Part shown: in pieces, positions 1-11,602 of the stretch
Layout: every line of letters starts with the position of its first letter
Position numbering within the stretch: position 1 is the stretch's first letter
Source: Lycium barbarum
Taxonomy: Eukaryota > Streptophyta > Magnoliopsida > Solanales > Solanaceae
Direction: 5' to 3'
Assembly (NCBI RefSeq): GCF_019175385.1
Contig: NC_083343.1
Span: 55,016,457-55,080,456, forward strand
Length of the DNA: 64,000 nt
Translations under genes and position numbers: made by a program
The notes under the pieces: generated by a model
What the model saw: the letters and a program-made list of their open reading frames with translations, nothing else
The model's database searches: none
Told to the model about the DNA's origin: nothing

Positions 1-2153
1 GAATCAGCCATAGTCGCTTTGTCCCACCTTGAAGGGACGAGTATTATAAGGCGAGACTACCAATGAAAAGTGACATTATGAGAAAAAAAACATCAAATAG
101 GGTCATAAGGTATAGTTTCATCCACTTAGAACCTTTAGAGCAGTCGTTACCGGTAATAGAGTTGAGATATCACTTAGAACCTTTAGAGCAGTCGTTACCG
201 GTAATAGAGTTGAGATATCAAGAAATAGTTTAACATTTCCAGATTTCCATTTTTATAGTAGAACATATCGTCAGCATATCTATCGTAGGCATTTTCTCAT
301 CTTTGACTCCATCGTCATCACGGTCATCATAGACATATTTACATTAGGATGGTGCTGTACTTATCGTTTGATAATCGGAACAAGGATCAAAAGTTTCCTT
401 AGGATTCTACTCCAAAACAAGTCAAACGAAGCGATAGGGAAAATCCGGGAACAATGGGCCCACCTCGGGCCGAATGAGATAGCGTACACAATCTACATAT
501 GTTACGTGTCATGGCGTTACTTATGAGGGTTTTAAGGTAATCGGGTCCTCTTTATGCAAGTTTTAGAGGTTTAGGAAGGCTTTTCAACATTTTGCACAAT
601 TTCTAGTTCAATTCCACTGAATGAAAAAGGGGAAACTTTAGGTACGGATTCCGGAGAATGGGGTTGTCCCCGAGGCTCGTATCCAACTTATTACGTCTAA
701 GACATGCCATAGAAGGAAGGATGAAGCCTTACATACCTCTTGCCGCTCCTTATGCTATCCCGAATTCAAGTCGCAAATCCGCCAAAATCTACAAATTGGT
801 CACATTTACCAAACTTCTATTAGAACATTTAACATTGGAAATCTTAGGATAATACTTGGCTACCGAAATTCCGGCAGCATTTCCCCTGTAAATACTCCAT
901 CCCACCAAGTTCAACTTGGCCAATTTCAATCAACAACAATCCCGGGAATTCAACCCGGCCAAATTATCAATAACAATGCCAACAACAATACTAACGATTT
1001 CCATATTCAATCAAAGATACCTTATAACAACTCAATCAATTTACTACTTCTTTCAAAACCTTCCAACTCCAATAATAACAACCTAATAATTCATATCTCA
1101 ACAACATCATACTAACCACGTTATTTTTCATGCACGCAAGAACCTTACATTCAATTTACATAACTTCTAAAACAAGTCTCCACCTACTACAACTTCACAA
1201 GATTATTATGCATTCATTAACAACACAGCATCCACCACACAACAACAACCAAAACATTAAATAAAATTGACTCATTTTCTTCCATATTACACTACAACTA
1301 CACGGCCAACATCAAGCATACACACTACAACCTCTCCAAATTTATTCAACTTCCATTATCAACATAGTAACCACAACAATAACAACCAAACACTAGATAA
1401 ATTAATTAAAACATAATTTCTACACACATATACATGTTCCACACCTCACGGCCACACCCCTATTTTTATCTCCTTCATGAATTTCATCCACTTTTGTACA
1501 CTACAACATGCACAAGCATCCATAACATAAAAAGAAAGTGAATTCTTACCTTCTTCCTTAATTCTTCAACTTGCTTGAATTTCCAACTTGTGAATATGTG
1601 TTTTTCTTGTTCCAACAACCCCTTCAACTTGCTAAGAACCTTTTGAGGAATTGTTTGGCTAAGAAAAACAAGTTGAAACTCTTCTCTTCTTCTTTTTTTC
1701 TTCAAGGCCGAATGGCCATTTCTCTCTTTTTTTTTCTTTCTTGTGTTCTATGTTCTTGGAGCTTCTAGAGAATTTTGGAAAATTAGAAGACTTTGTCTTC
1801 TTTTTATTTTGTGGATTAAGCCCCTACATGTGCTTGGCCCATTCCATGGCCGGTTGGGCCTCTTTTTTTTTCTTAAAAAAATTCCAAGCCCAATTATCAT
1901 TTTTGCTAGTTCTTGAAATTCATGAAAACTATTTTTTTTTTTCCGAATTCCAAATTTGCCCATCGTCTTCGTCCATATTTCCACGACTCATATTGCGAAT
2001 TTCCCTTCATGCCCTTGACCTTTCTTAATATTCTCACTTCAAAATTCTTCATAAGCAACTCATATACTTAACAAAATAAAAGTAAGACCTTGTTTGTCAT
2101 CTCCCCGCATTTACCTTGAGTTATCCGATTGTACTAAAATGCGGGATATAACA
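1..2153 (-). mobile_element. Gypsy-type LTR, truncated by window edge (minus strand)
   Basis: Read on the minus strand this block starts TGTTATATCCCGC at 2153 and runs off the left edge. Landmarks shared with the complete LTR at 52835-55940 are visible: the GGCAGCATTTCCCC block near 872-890, AT-rich CA-repeat-like sequence at 900-1480, and purine-rich sequence around 1560-1740. It sits inside the last part of a chromovirus pol (2154-2348), so it is a later insertion. The 5 bases after it are GAAGA; the matching copy would lie outside the window. No protein-coding potential is recognised; the short frames inside it have no family resemblance. Confidence 0.75.
123..218. repeat. 48-bp tandem duplication inside LTR
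   Basis: Two head-to-tail copies (123-170 and 171-218) are identical by eye, beginning CACTTAGAACC and ending GAGATAT. The identity means the duplication is recent or homogenised compared with the surrounding LTR. Confidence 0.9.
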
Positions 2154-2348
2154 GAAGAAGTGCCCATTGCCATCTTAGACGGGCAAGTACGAAGACTTCA
2201 AAATAAGGAAGTAGCTTCAGTCAAAGTCCTATGGCGAAATAACAACCGAGAAGAAATGACTTGGGAGGCGGAAGAGAAAATGAAATCCACATATCCGCAC
2301 TTATTCCAACCCACAGAAGGGATCCACGATGAAACATTAACATTATGA
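2154..2348 (+). pseudogene. Chromovirus pol C-terminus (chromodomain end), fragment
   Basis: The frame reads EEVPIAILDGQVRRL..., then SVKVLWRN and EEMTWEAEE...YPHLF, the chromodomain-type tail at the end of integrase in plant Ty3/gypsy chromoviruses (Tekay/Del-like by motif). A stop at 2346-2348 ends the polyprotein. The upstream part is cut off by the LTR inserted at 2153. Downstream lie an A/G-rich polypurine tract (about 2508-2524) and the element's own 3' LTR. The homologous end of another copy is at 26782-26910 on the minus strand. Family assignment is by motif memory only. Confidence 0.85.
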
Positions 2349-2524
2349 GGTATGTATGCTTTCTTTTCATGTTTTTGGTCGTGTGTGGCCCTGTGAGGCA
2401 ATATTATTATGGGTTGTTATGACAGGATGGTAGTGCCATATTAAAGGGGAAACTCTGGCAAAATTTTCGTAGAATTCCCGAGTGTTTAACATTCGAGGAT
2501 GAATGTTCCAAATGGGGGGAAGAA

Positions 2525-4837
2525 TATTACACCTTGGAAAATTCCCCATTAACGTACAGTGAATAGGCTGGCGAAGGGCGCGATGTATACGATGTTTTGA
2601 TAAGTAAGAAATAGCATTTGATGATCCTAATCGAGATTCAAAGACATTTGACGTAAGGAAAGAAAGTTGTCAAGGAAAGTAAGGGATATGTCGCGTGCCG
2701 AGTAAGAATTATGAGCGACGAGCTAATGATGGCGTAATAATGTTTTGGAGAAGACTTATAATATCCCTTAGATTGTTAATAAGGTGTTAAACAAGTGTCA
2801 AGAAGGCTTCACAAGGATTTAAGGTCAAACGAAGTGACGAGAACAAAAAATCCGAGAAGAGGTGGATTATACAACCGATTATACGGTCCGTATAACGAGT
2901 CGTATAATGGTCACAGAATGAAGTTGTTGAGGGGGTGATTTCACGGTCACTTATACTGACCGTATAAATTTATACGGACCGCATAATGTGTCATCAAATT
3001 GACACAGAATGGGATGGTTACTGGAGTAGTTTCATGGTCACTTATATGGACCGTCTAAATTTATACGGACCGTATAAGTGTCCGTATAATTTCGTCGGGA
3101 CAGATTTTGAAAGTTGATATAAGGACTTCAACACATTTATTTCATTTCATTTTTCTTCTACACAACTCAAGAACTCTCTAGAACCTTCCACACACTCCAT
3201 ATACAAGAACTCATGAGAAATTGATGATCAACTTCATCAAATCAACAAAACTAAGTGTGAGAAACACATCAAAGTTCATCCAAGTCAAGAAATTCCATGG
3301 GAAGTGGAACTAGGGTTTTGCTCAAGTGAAGTATTTACACTTAAAGCCCATTCCCACACTATCAAAGGTAAGTTTTATGGTATTTACATGTTATTTAAGG
3401 TATTGGAAAGTTGAAACACTTGGATTGTAGGAAGATATAGGAAATGGGTCATGAATGTGTGAATAGTGTCATTGTTGGGTAGTAGTTTGGGGTGAATTAT
3501 GAATATTGGTATGTTGTGATTGTAAGTATGTTGTAGACGACATTTAGAACATGGAATAAGTATTATATGTGAGAAAATGCAACAATGAACTATGACCATG
3601 ATTATGGAGAAATTGGAGTGAAATGGTGAAGTGCGGGTAATGTAAATGATTGATGATTGTGCTTGTGATATTGTGAATGTTGTTATGGATGTTTTCGAGT
3701 TGATATATGATATGGGGAAAAGTTGTATAAACAAAGGAAATGCTGCCCAATTTTCTTTAGCTTTAGTAAGCACGTTTAAGTAATCGATCAGCTAATGTTA
3801 ATGTGAATTCTCTTGAAGGTAAAACGTGGGCATTGAAGGAGAACAAGCAAGCGATAGATTAGTTAAACGAAAAAGGTATGTGAGGCTAGTCCTTTCTTTC
3901 TTTGGCATGAATACTATGGTGTGATTTTTCCTCCTTCTCCATGAACCCTCTATATTTTTCATGTTCATGAATACCATATGAGATAAGAGATGCATTATGA
4001 GCCTAATAATGATGATGATGAGCTTAAGTCTAAAGATTCTAGAGTTCATGATATGATATTCCCACAAAGCTAAAGATGATGTTTATTGTATACACTCACC
4101 TTATATACTATTTCCTTCAAGGTGAGGCAGAATAATTATAAATGTTCCATAATGGAATCGGGGGTTCACGACCTTATGTCACCCCGATAAAGTATAACTG
4201 TCTTTGAGTTTCTATGCATACATTATGATGAGTACATGTTGATGATATTACACCGCACCTATATGGCCGGGCAGACACCGCTAAAGCGGGCAGCGTATAC
4301 ACCATGTCTAGATGACATGGGCAGACACCACTAGTGGGCGGCATGAGATGGTACCCCGGACGCGGGAGGCCTAGACGCAGGCTAATTATTTTTACACCGT
4401 ACCGATATGGACGGGCAGCTCATACATTTATGCATACATGATATGATGATGATTATGAAGTAAGCCAGCATGCATTATTTTTTTATAAGTGACAGTCAGA
4501 TACATTTGTTCCTTATTTGACGCTTCCTTTATCTCATTGACGTATTGTTATTATTTATGCCTCTCATACTCAGTACAATGTTCATACTGACGTCCATTTT
4601 CTTTGGACACTGTGTTCATGCCCACAAGTAGACAGGGAGGAAATCTTGATCCAGACTCGTAGGAGCTAGTAGCTGATTTGAGAGCACTCCCTTGTTCCGG
4701 AGGTGCCTTCGATTATTCTTTTGTGTACATATGTATATTTTGGGCACGACGGGGTCCTGTCCCATCCCTATGTCTAGCACTCTAGTAGAGGCTCGTAGAT
4801 ACACAGGTATGGGTTATATGGTCTCACGATGTTACTA

Positions 4838-4886
<49 letters not shown>

Positions 4887-5025
4887 CATTTTGATAGCCG
4901 AAAGGCTTATGTATATAAAAGTATCTATGTTCTCAAATGAAAAATGATTTTATTATGATTTGACTATGATGAGTAGTAGAGTGAGTGGTGCTCAGTGGTT
5001 AGCCCCGGGTAGTCGGGTCGTGACA
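2525..5025 (+). mobile_element. 3' LTR of the chromovirus fragment (2.5 kb)
   Basis: It follows the pol stop and a polypurine tract. It begins TATTACACCTTGG (a TG-to-TA change from the TGTTACACCTCGG start of its relatives) and ends GGGTCGTGACA. It carries the landmarks common to this group: GGAAATGCTGCC near 3737, AGGTATGTGAGG near 3873, short hairpin cassettes at 4247-4400, the triple hairpin at 4570-4628 and the GACGGG/CCCATC hairpin at 4748-4766. The element's 5' half would lie left of the window. Confidence 0.8.
4841..4883. repeat. (TA)n microsatellite in LTR
   Basis: About 21 TA dinucleotides in a row, in the 3' third of the LTR. A similar tract is at the equivalent place in the LTR at 14933-17497 (about 17043-17086). 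Confidence 0.95.
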
Positions 5026-5047
5026 CATTCTCATTCTTCATGTACAT

Positions 5048-5400
5048 ATAAAAGGCACGGTTGACAGGAGATGACGCTCTGGCCTTTGTTGTGATGTGTG
5101 TATATATATAAGGTACAGTTGACTGGGGATGACGCTGTGGCCTTTGTTGTGATGTATATATATAAGGCACAGTTATCGGGGGTGACGCTGTGGCCTTTGT
5201 TGTGATGTATATATATAAGGCACAGTTGACAGGGGGTGACACTATGACCTTTGTTGTGATGTATATATAAAAGGCACAGTTGACAGGGGTGACACTGTGG
5301 CCTATGATGTGATGTTTATCTATAAGAGGCATAGTTGACAGAGGGTGACACTGTGGCATATATGGTGATGTTTTAGTGGTGACGATGTGGATTATGTTGT
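5048..5400. repeat. Tandem array, about 6 units of 52-58 bp
   Basis: Each unit reads roughly AAGGCACAGTTGACAGGGG, then TGACACTGTGGCC, TTTGTTGTGATG and a short TA run. The first four units are close copies; the last two are more diverged. A long minus-strand frame across the array (4964-5446) follows from the repeat period and is not a gene. Confidence 0.9.
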
Positions 5401-5404
5401 GGCA

Positions 5405-7782
5405 TGTCACGACCCAGCTAGGAGACACGACGGGTACCCGGAGCAATTACCGAGCACCGCTCACTCTACTACTTGCCTTGCTCATTTAATACTCTTTTAT
5501 CAATTTTACATACCAATTGTAGGAACATCATATTTAATCAGAACATAAATACTTTATATACATTTTCCTTTCAGCTATCAAAATAATATACATACATATG
5601 AAAACACCTTGTGAGACCATCTAACCCACACTGCGTATCTACGAGCCTCGACTAACATAATGAATACATAGACGGAACAAGACTCCGTCATGCCCAAAAT
5701 ATACATATATGAATGTACATCAAAAGAATAACCATAAGCACCTCCGAACAATGGAGTGCTATCTATCAGCTGATAGCTACTGAGGACCTGGGCCAAGCTC
5801 TCCTCCCTGTCTACCTGTAGGCATGAACACAGCGTCCGAAGAAAGGACGTCAATACGAATATTGTACCGAGTATGAGAGGCATACATAATGAAAGGAAAC
5901 ATCAATAATATGAGGATAACATCAACATGAGACATCTGGATCTGACTGATAATCATAAATAAAGTAATGCATGCTATCTTACTCATACTCATCATCATGA
6001 CATGTATGCATCATATGCAAGCTGCCCGTCCATGTCGGAACGGTGTGATAATCAATAATATTAGCCCGCGTCCAGGCCTCCCGTGTCCGGGGTACCATCT
6101 CATGCCGCCAACTAGTGGTGTCTGCCCACGCCCGTAGGTCATGGTGTATCCGTATCGCCGCTCGCCGAAGCGGTGTTTGCCCGGCCAACTAGGCCCGGTG
6201 TTAATGCAATCATGACATGCTTATGAAAATACTCATAGTAATATGCTTATCATAAAATACTTATCTTATCATAATGCGTATATAAGACTCATTATCAACT
6301 TTACTCTATCGGGGTGACGTAAGGTCATGATCCCCCGATTACATTATGGAACCATCATGGATATTCTGCCTCACCTTGAAAGGACTAGTACATAAGGTGA
6401 GTGTAGGCAAGGAATAACATCATCATCATTCTAGTGTCATCATATCGTATAACTTATCTCATATAGACATTCATAGGCATAAGCTTTTAACTTCTTAGAA
6501 TGTAAGAATTCATGAAAGGAATAGGGATTCAAGCTAAAAGATTCATGCCATTAGAAAGAAGGACTAGCCTCGCATACCTTGGTCTTTTAGCTATGATATC
6601 TCTCACTTGTTCTCTGTCGATATCACGTCGTTACCTTCATAAGAGAATTCGTATCAACATTAGTAACTGACTATAAGAACGCGTCATTATTTCTAGGAGA
6701 AGTCGGACAACGCTTCCTTTCCTCATACCACTTTTCTCATGTTCTATATCAACTCCCAATATTCATAATATTATTCGGAATATCATAATCGACAATCGTC
6801 GTTTACGTACATTTGGCAAAATCCACCATTTTCCTCCAATTTTCCCTTATTTCTACTTCTAGTTCATCCTTGCGTTTTCATGCATTTAATGCTTGTTTCA
6901 TGATATAAACATCATTTATAACGTATTAGTGCTCACAACACTTCAATATTCATAGTTCAATTCCACTATCATTCATTTATGTCACTATTCACTCAATAAT
7001 GACCCATTCATATGTTCTTCTACATTTCAAGTGTCTAAGCTTTCCAATACTTCAAACAACATGGAAAAATCATGAAACTTACCTTGGATGATGGTTGAAC
7101 AATCCTTAAGTTGAAATACTTCAATTAGCCAAAACCCTAGTTCCACCTTCTTGGGAATTTCTTCACTTAGATGATCCTTTGTTGTGTTCTTACACTTGAT
7201 TTCATGAATTTGGTGTTGTTGGTCTTGATGTTCTTTTGATTCTTTGGGATTTCTATAGATGAAGCATGTGGAGAGGTCTAGAAGTTTCTTGATTTGGTTG
7301 AATGAATAATGAGTTAAAATGAGGCTTAAGTCCCCTTTAAAAATCACAAATCTGATCTTTAATGAATTCTCGTCGGGATGAACAGTGGTCGTAAACCACC
7401 ATATACAGACCGTATTTTGATTTACGGTCCGTCCTCCATGGTCGTTTTTAATCATCCCAGAAACAGAAAGTTTGGCTGAGGATTATGGCAATTTACAACT
7501 GAGGTTTACGGGCCGTCCTCCAAGTCATTTTTAACCATTTTCACAATTTACAGAAAGTTGGGATTTTTGACAAGCTGGAGGACGATTGCACTATACGGTC
7601 CGTAAATCACTTTACGGGCCGTATAGTGCCATATACGACCACTGGGCTGAAAAATTTTCCGCGACTTTCTTATTTTCAAAAATTCTTAATTAGCCATTCC
7701 CGACTTAATAAAACATCATTCACTCAAACTCTTCATCATTCCACTCATCATACAAGTACGGAGAAATTTCCGAGGTGTAACA
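5405..7782 (-). mobile_element. Solo LTR, 2378 bp, target duplication TGGCA
   Basis: On the minus strand it starts TGTTACACCTCGG (7782) and ends GGGTCGTGACA (5405). The 5 bases on each side, 5400-5404 and 7783-7787, are both TGGCA, so the ends are exact. No internal region, primer site or second LTR is present, which is the signature of LTR-LTR recombination. The GACGGA/TCCGTC hairpin is at 5671-5689, the triple hairpin at 5814-5871 and the ACATACC splice-donor-like box near 6570. Confidence 0.95.
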
Positions 7783-8280
7783 TGGCATTTCTATAGATCT
7801 ATGTGTTTTCTTGATATAGCCATACTGATTCATTTATCTTGCACATTTATTGACATGTCTCAAATGTATTCCATGATTCTATGTACATGCTGATCTCATA
7901 CCTTACATACTCAATACATCGTTCGTGCTGACATCCCTTCTTGTGGATGCTGCGTTCGTGCCTGCTGGGCAGATAGACAAGACGAGGATCTTTCATCGTA
8001 GGCTACCTTCAGGTACTAGTTCTGATTGGTGAGCTCCACTTCTTCCTGGAGCACTGCCGAGTCTGGATGTATATATGTTTGTATAATTTTTGTTCAGGGC
8101 ATGTCGGGGGCCCTGTCCCGACTTGTATACTTCAGTCATGTTCATAGAGGCTTTGCAGACAGTTCCTATGTATAGCTTAGTTATGTTCTATCGGTCGTTA
8201 TATTGGCGTCGTAGGTTCATTTGACATATATTTATACATGATATTACGTTCATATCTAGCCTTAAGGGTGGGGTGTGACA

Positions 8281-10451
8281 ATACTGGCGGGACAGGATCC
8301 CGCCATGCCTATATGTATGTACACAAAAGAGTAATACCCAAAATTTATAGCTCCAGATGAAATGGAGCTCCTCTATGTAGTCCCTGAATAAGAAATCTAT
8401 GGATCAAGCCTGTCTCCCAATCCGCCTGCGGGCATGACGCAGCGTCCACAAACAAAAGGACATCAGTACGAATAATGTACTGAGTATGTAAAGCATAATC
8501 AACATCATAGAAGAAGCATAAGAGACAACATAAGAAATAGCATAAGATATAGCATAAGATGGGAGAATCAGGAGGTGATAGAGTCATTTGTACCTCTAGT
8601 GGCCTTCATCATATCTACTTACTTATCTTTCATAGGGGACCTTCCATTTCTAAGGCTTACTCATGTACATACATATACATATTCATATTCGTACTTATGC
8701 CCGTATTCGTATCCATATCATACCCCACCATGAAGGTTCGGTGGTTCACATACCCGGCTATGACAAGGCTCAGTGATTATGCATACCTGGCCCTACCAGG
8801 CTCAGTGTTATCTGTACCCAACTGCAGAGGTGCACGCGATAAGTATCATACCCGGCCATATAAGCTCGGTGTTACATAATAGTCATACATACTTAGACAC
8901 GTATACATAAAAGTCCATAGGTATCATCAACATCATTGTTGTCATCGTTTTCATTACATCTATCCTTAAAGGATCAACTATCATATAAAGGAGGTACTAG
9001 TATCGTGAAAGTATTGAGAAATCATGAGCTTTGGAAATCTTAGAGATAGTCATTTGGAAGACATTATAGAACTCATGAAAGGATATATATAGCAAAGGAA
9101 CCATGCCTTAATGAAAGAAGGGTTAGCTTTACATACCTCATTGTCTTCTTAACTACTTAACGTTCACCATCGTAGCTTGAACAATCTATATTAGAAGGAT
9201 TCATACCATGGTTAAGCCTTAATAACACCCTTGAATTCAAACTAGAATAATTCATGATTTAATGAAAATTGGGCAGCATTTCCCCTATTTCGTCAACTTC
9301 CACCATATTACAAAACAACTCCCAACAACCACAATAACATCCACAATATCATAATCAAGTAGTCACATTCCATTAAGTCTTCCATATTCATTCTCACATT
9401 TAATTTACACTAACAACATCACACCAACCCTTTTCACATTTTTCATAGAACGCTTTCTCATCATCATTATTACCTTCTATAGCAAGATTATATCCATATC
9501 ATACTAAGAATCATAACACAAGTTAGCTTACTACTCAAAAACATCATAAAAACTACATTTTGAACTCATCTTCTACTTTCTCCTTCTACCCAAGTTGTTC
9601 AACAACTAAACATTCTTGATAACATGAAATAAACATGAAAACTAAACTTTTATCTCACAATAATGAGCCTTGGAACAAGATATCAACTTATATGAAAACC
9701 CTAGCTTCAATACCCAAAGAATTCTTGAAGCCTACTAACCCTAGCAAGACTTCTAACACATGAATATCTTGATTCTTGCCTCTTGATCTTTAATCTCTCT
9801 TGGATTTTGGCTTGGATTAGTTTACGGAGTTGAAGAGAGGTTTTTTGGAGAACTCTTGGATCAGACTTGGGAAAATAAATTGTCCAAATGAAGTGGAACG
9901 AAATATATAAAGCGTGACTTAAAAACCCAACGGGCAATTCTGCGCCCACTTTGACGGACCGTTAAAATTCCTATGGTCCGTCAAAGTGCACCGTAAAAAT
10001 TTCCATCCCAACATAGCTCACTATGACCATTATACGGTGGTGCTCTACCATTTGAATGGCCGTCAAATATTATATGGTCTGTTAAATGGTCCGTCAAAGT
10101 GCCCTCTTCCGAAAAGTTGCTCCTTTCGATTCGTTTATCTCCCAATCCTTATGGAATCTTCTTGGCACTTGGATAACACTTCATTAACCATAAAATAGGC
10201 CCTATATCAGCCCCTCAAGACATTATTAAATAAATACTAGCTTAATTATAGCGAAAACCTTTCCGAGCGCGACTTACATTTCACTTCCTTCATCAAACTT
10301 AGTTCCATATATATCTATGACTTCAAAGTCTTAAGGTACTCACTTAAAGTTATCAAATGCTCTCCTTAATCTCAAAAGGATCTCATGTTCACTTTAGGTT
10401 CGTGCTATTCTACTCATGAATCACACGACTCGAAATTTCCGAGATGTAACA
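8281..10451 (-). mobile_element. Minus-strand LTR lacking its last ~300 bp
   Basis: It starts TGTTACATCTCGG at 10451 on the minus strand and aligns with the LTR at 23969-26562 until about 300 bp before that LTR's end, where the plus-strand LTR ending at 8280 interrupts it. The triple hairpin is at 8425-8483 and the GGCGGG/CCCGCC hairpin at 8286-8304. It is inserted in the protease region of the Tat-type element at 10452; the flanking AAATT at 10452-10456 is the expected right-hand duplication. Confidence 0.75.
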
Positions 10452-11602
10452 AAATTAGTACCAACCGGTGACTTCTTTATGACCGATATAGAATTGTCTG
10501 GATAGTTGTGAATACTTCCTTTACCATGAATCACGACTTCTTGATCATCCCATATGAATTTGAGAGACTGGTGCAACGAAGATGCCACGACTCCTGCGGC
10601 GTGCAACCATGGTCGTCCCAATAATAAGTTGTAGGTCGTTTTGATATCTATGATGACGAACTCCACCACGAACTCTGCGAGACCCATTTGTATATGTAGA
10701 TCTATTTCTCCAATTAGGTCGTTGGTTACGCCATCATAAGCTTTTACATTTTTTTGACTCTGGATGATTTTGCCAACATTATATCCAAGTTGTTTTAAAG
10801 TCGTCACGGGGCATACATTCAACCCAGCCCCTCCATCAATCAGCACTTGAGGGATAATCTTGTCGTGGCATTTGATTGTTATGTGTAAGGCCTTGTTGTG
10901 GGTCTTACCCTCTCTTGGTAATTCGTCATCAGAAAATGATAGCTTATGCGCTCATACAAAATACCCCACAAGCTCGGCCAATGTCTCACTATAGTGCAGG
11001 CGGGCACTTGGACTTCATCCAAAGCTTTCATTAAGGCTAAGAGAGGTTGAGACGAACTGAGTAATAATGACATTACTGATATCCTTACAGGAGTCTTATG
11101 CAACTGCTCAACAATCAAATAATCCTTGACTGGCATTTGCCTCCAAAAGTTTTTAGCTTCGCCTTCAGTAATTGGTCTTTTCTGAGGATTTTCACGTCGT
11201 GGCGCTTTGAGCGCAGGCTCTTCTGGAGCATAACACCTTCCATACCTAGTCATTCCTTAAACCACATCGGCTATCTCTTTTCCTTTATTGACCATCATCA
11301 GGTGCGGTGGTTTGATCACAAAATGTGCATTCTCAACTAGCCCTGATATTTTGAGCACGAACGGCTCGTTCTTAATTCTAGCGACTGTTGAGGGATATTT
11401 GAGCATCAAGGGCTCTTTCTTGGCTACAGCAGATGATTGGGACATCTTATATTTCCTTGTCAAAGGGCCTAACACTTCTTTTCTCTCTTGTAAGGACAAC
11501 GAGGCGACGGTGCTTTCCAACCCTTCAATATCTAGACGAATGACCGCAGGGCTCTCTTCCCATTCATCACCTCTTTCTATCATGTCAATTTGATTCCCTC
11601 CA
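10452..11602 (-). pseudogene. Tat/Ogre-type gag-pro junction and aspartic protease, broken
   Basis: The minus frame at 10452-10846 carries LIDGGAGLNVCP, the D-G-G variant of the retropepsin active site seen in Tat-group gypsy elements, then a second conserved LLGRPWLHAAG block typical of plant retropepsins. Upstream, 10879-11253 reads TRYGRCYAPEE..., TEGEAKNFWRQMPVKDY and QLHKTPVRISV, the linker found between gag and protease in this group. Frames are interrupted, so it is dead. The LTR at 8281-10451 cuts off everything downstream (RT onwards), and the solo LTR at 11603 separates it from gag. Confidence 0.85.

Larger units (their letters stand above)
5026..8280 (+). mobile_element. 3' part of an older plus-strand LTR, split by a solo LTR
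   Basis: After removing the solo LTR at 5405-7782, sequence 5026-5404 joins 7783-8280. The joined piece has the U5-like end of the same LTR group: a degenerate hairpin block near 7908-7960, the GTCGGG/CCCGAC hairpin at 8103-8122 and the terminus GGTGTGACA at 8280. Its 5' part is not present to the left because another element (2154-5025) abuts it; the rest presumably lies outside the window. It appears to interrupt the minus-strand LTR that resumes at 8281. Confidence 0.6.

Noticed and set aside
4964..5446. 160-codon minus frame with repeated peptide
   Set aside because: It is produced by the 55-bp tandem array and crosses an LTR boundary and a solo LTR end.
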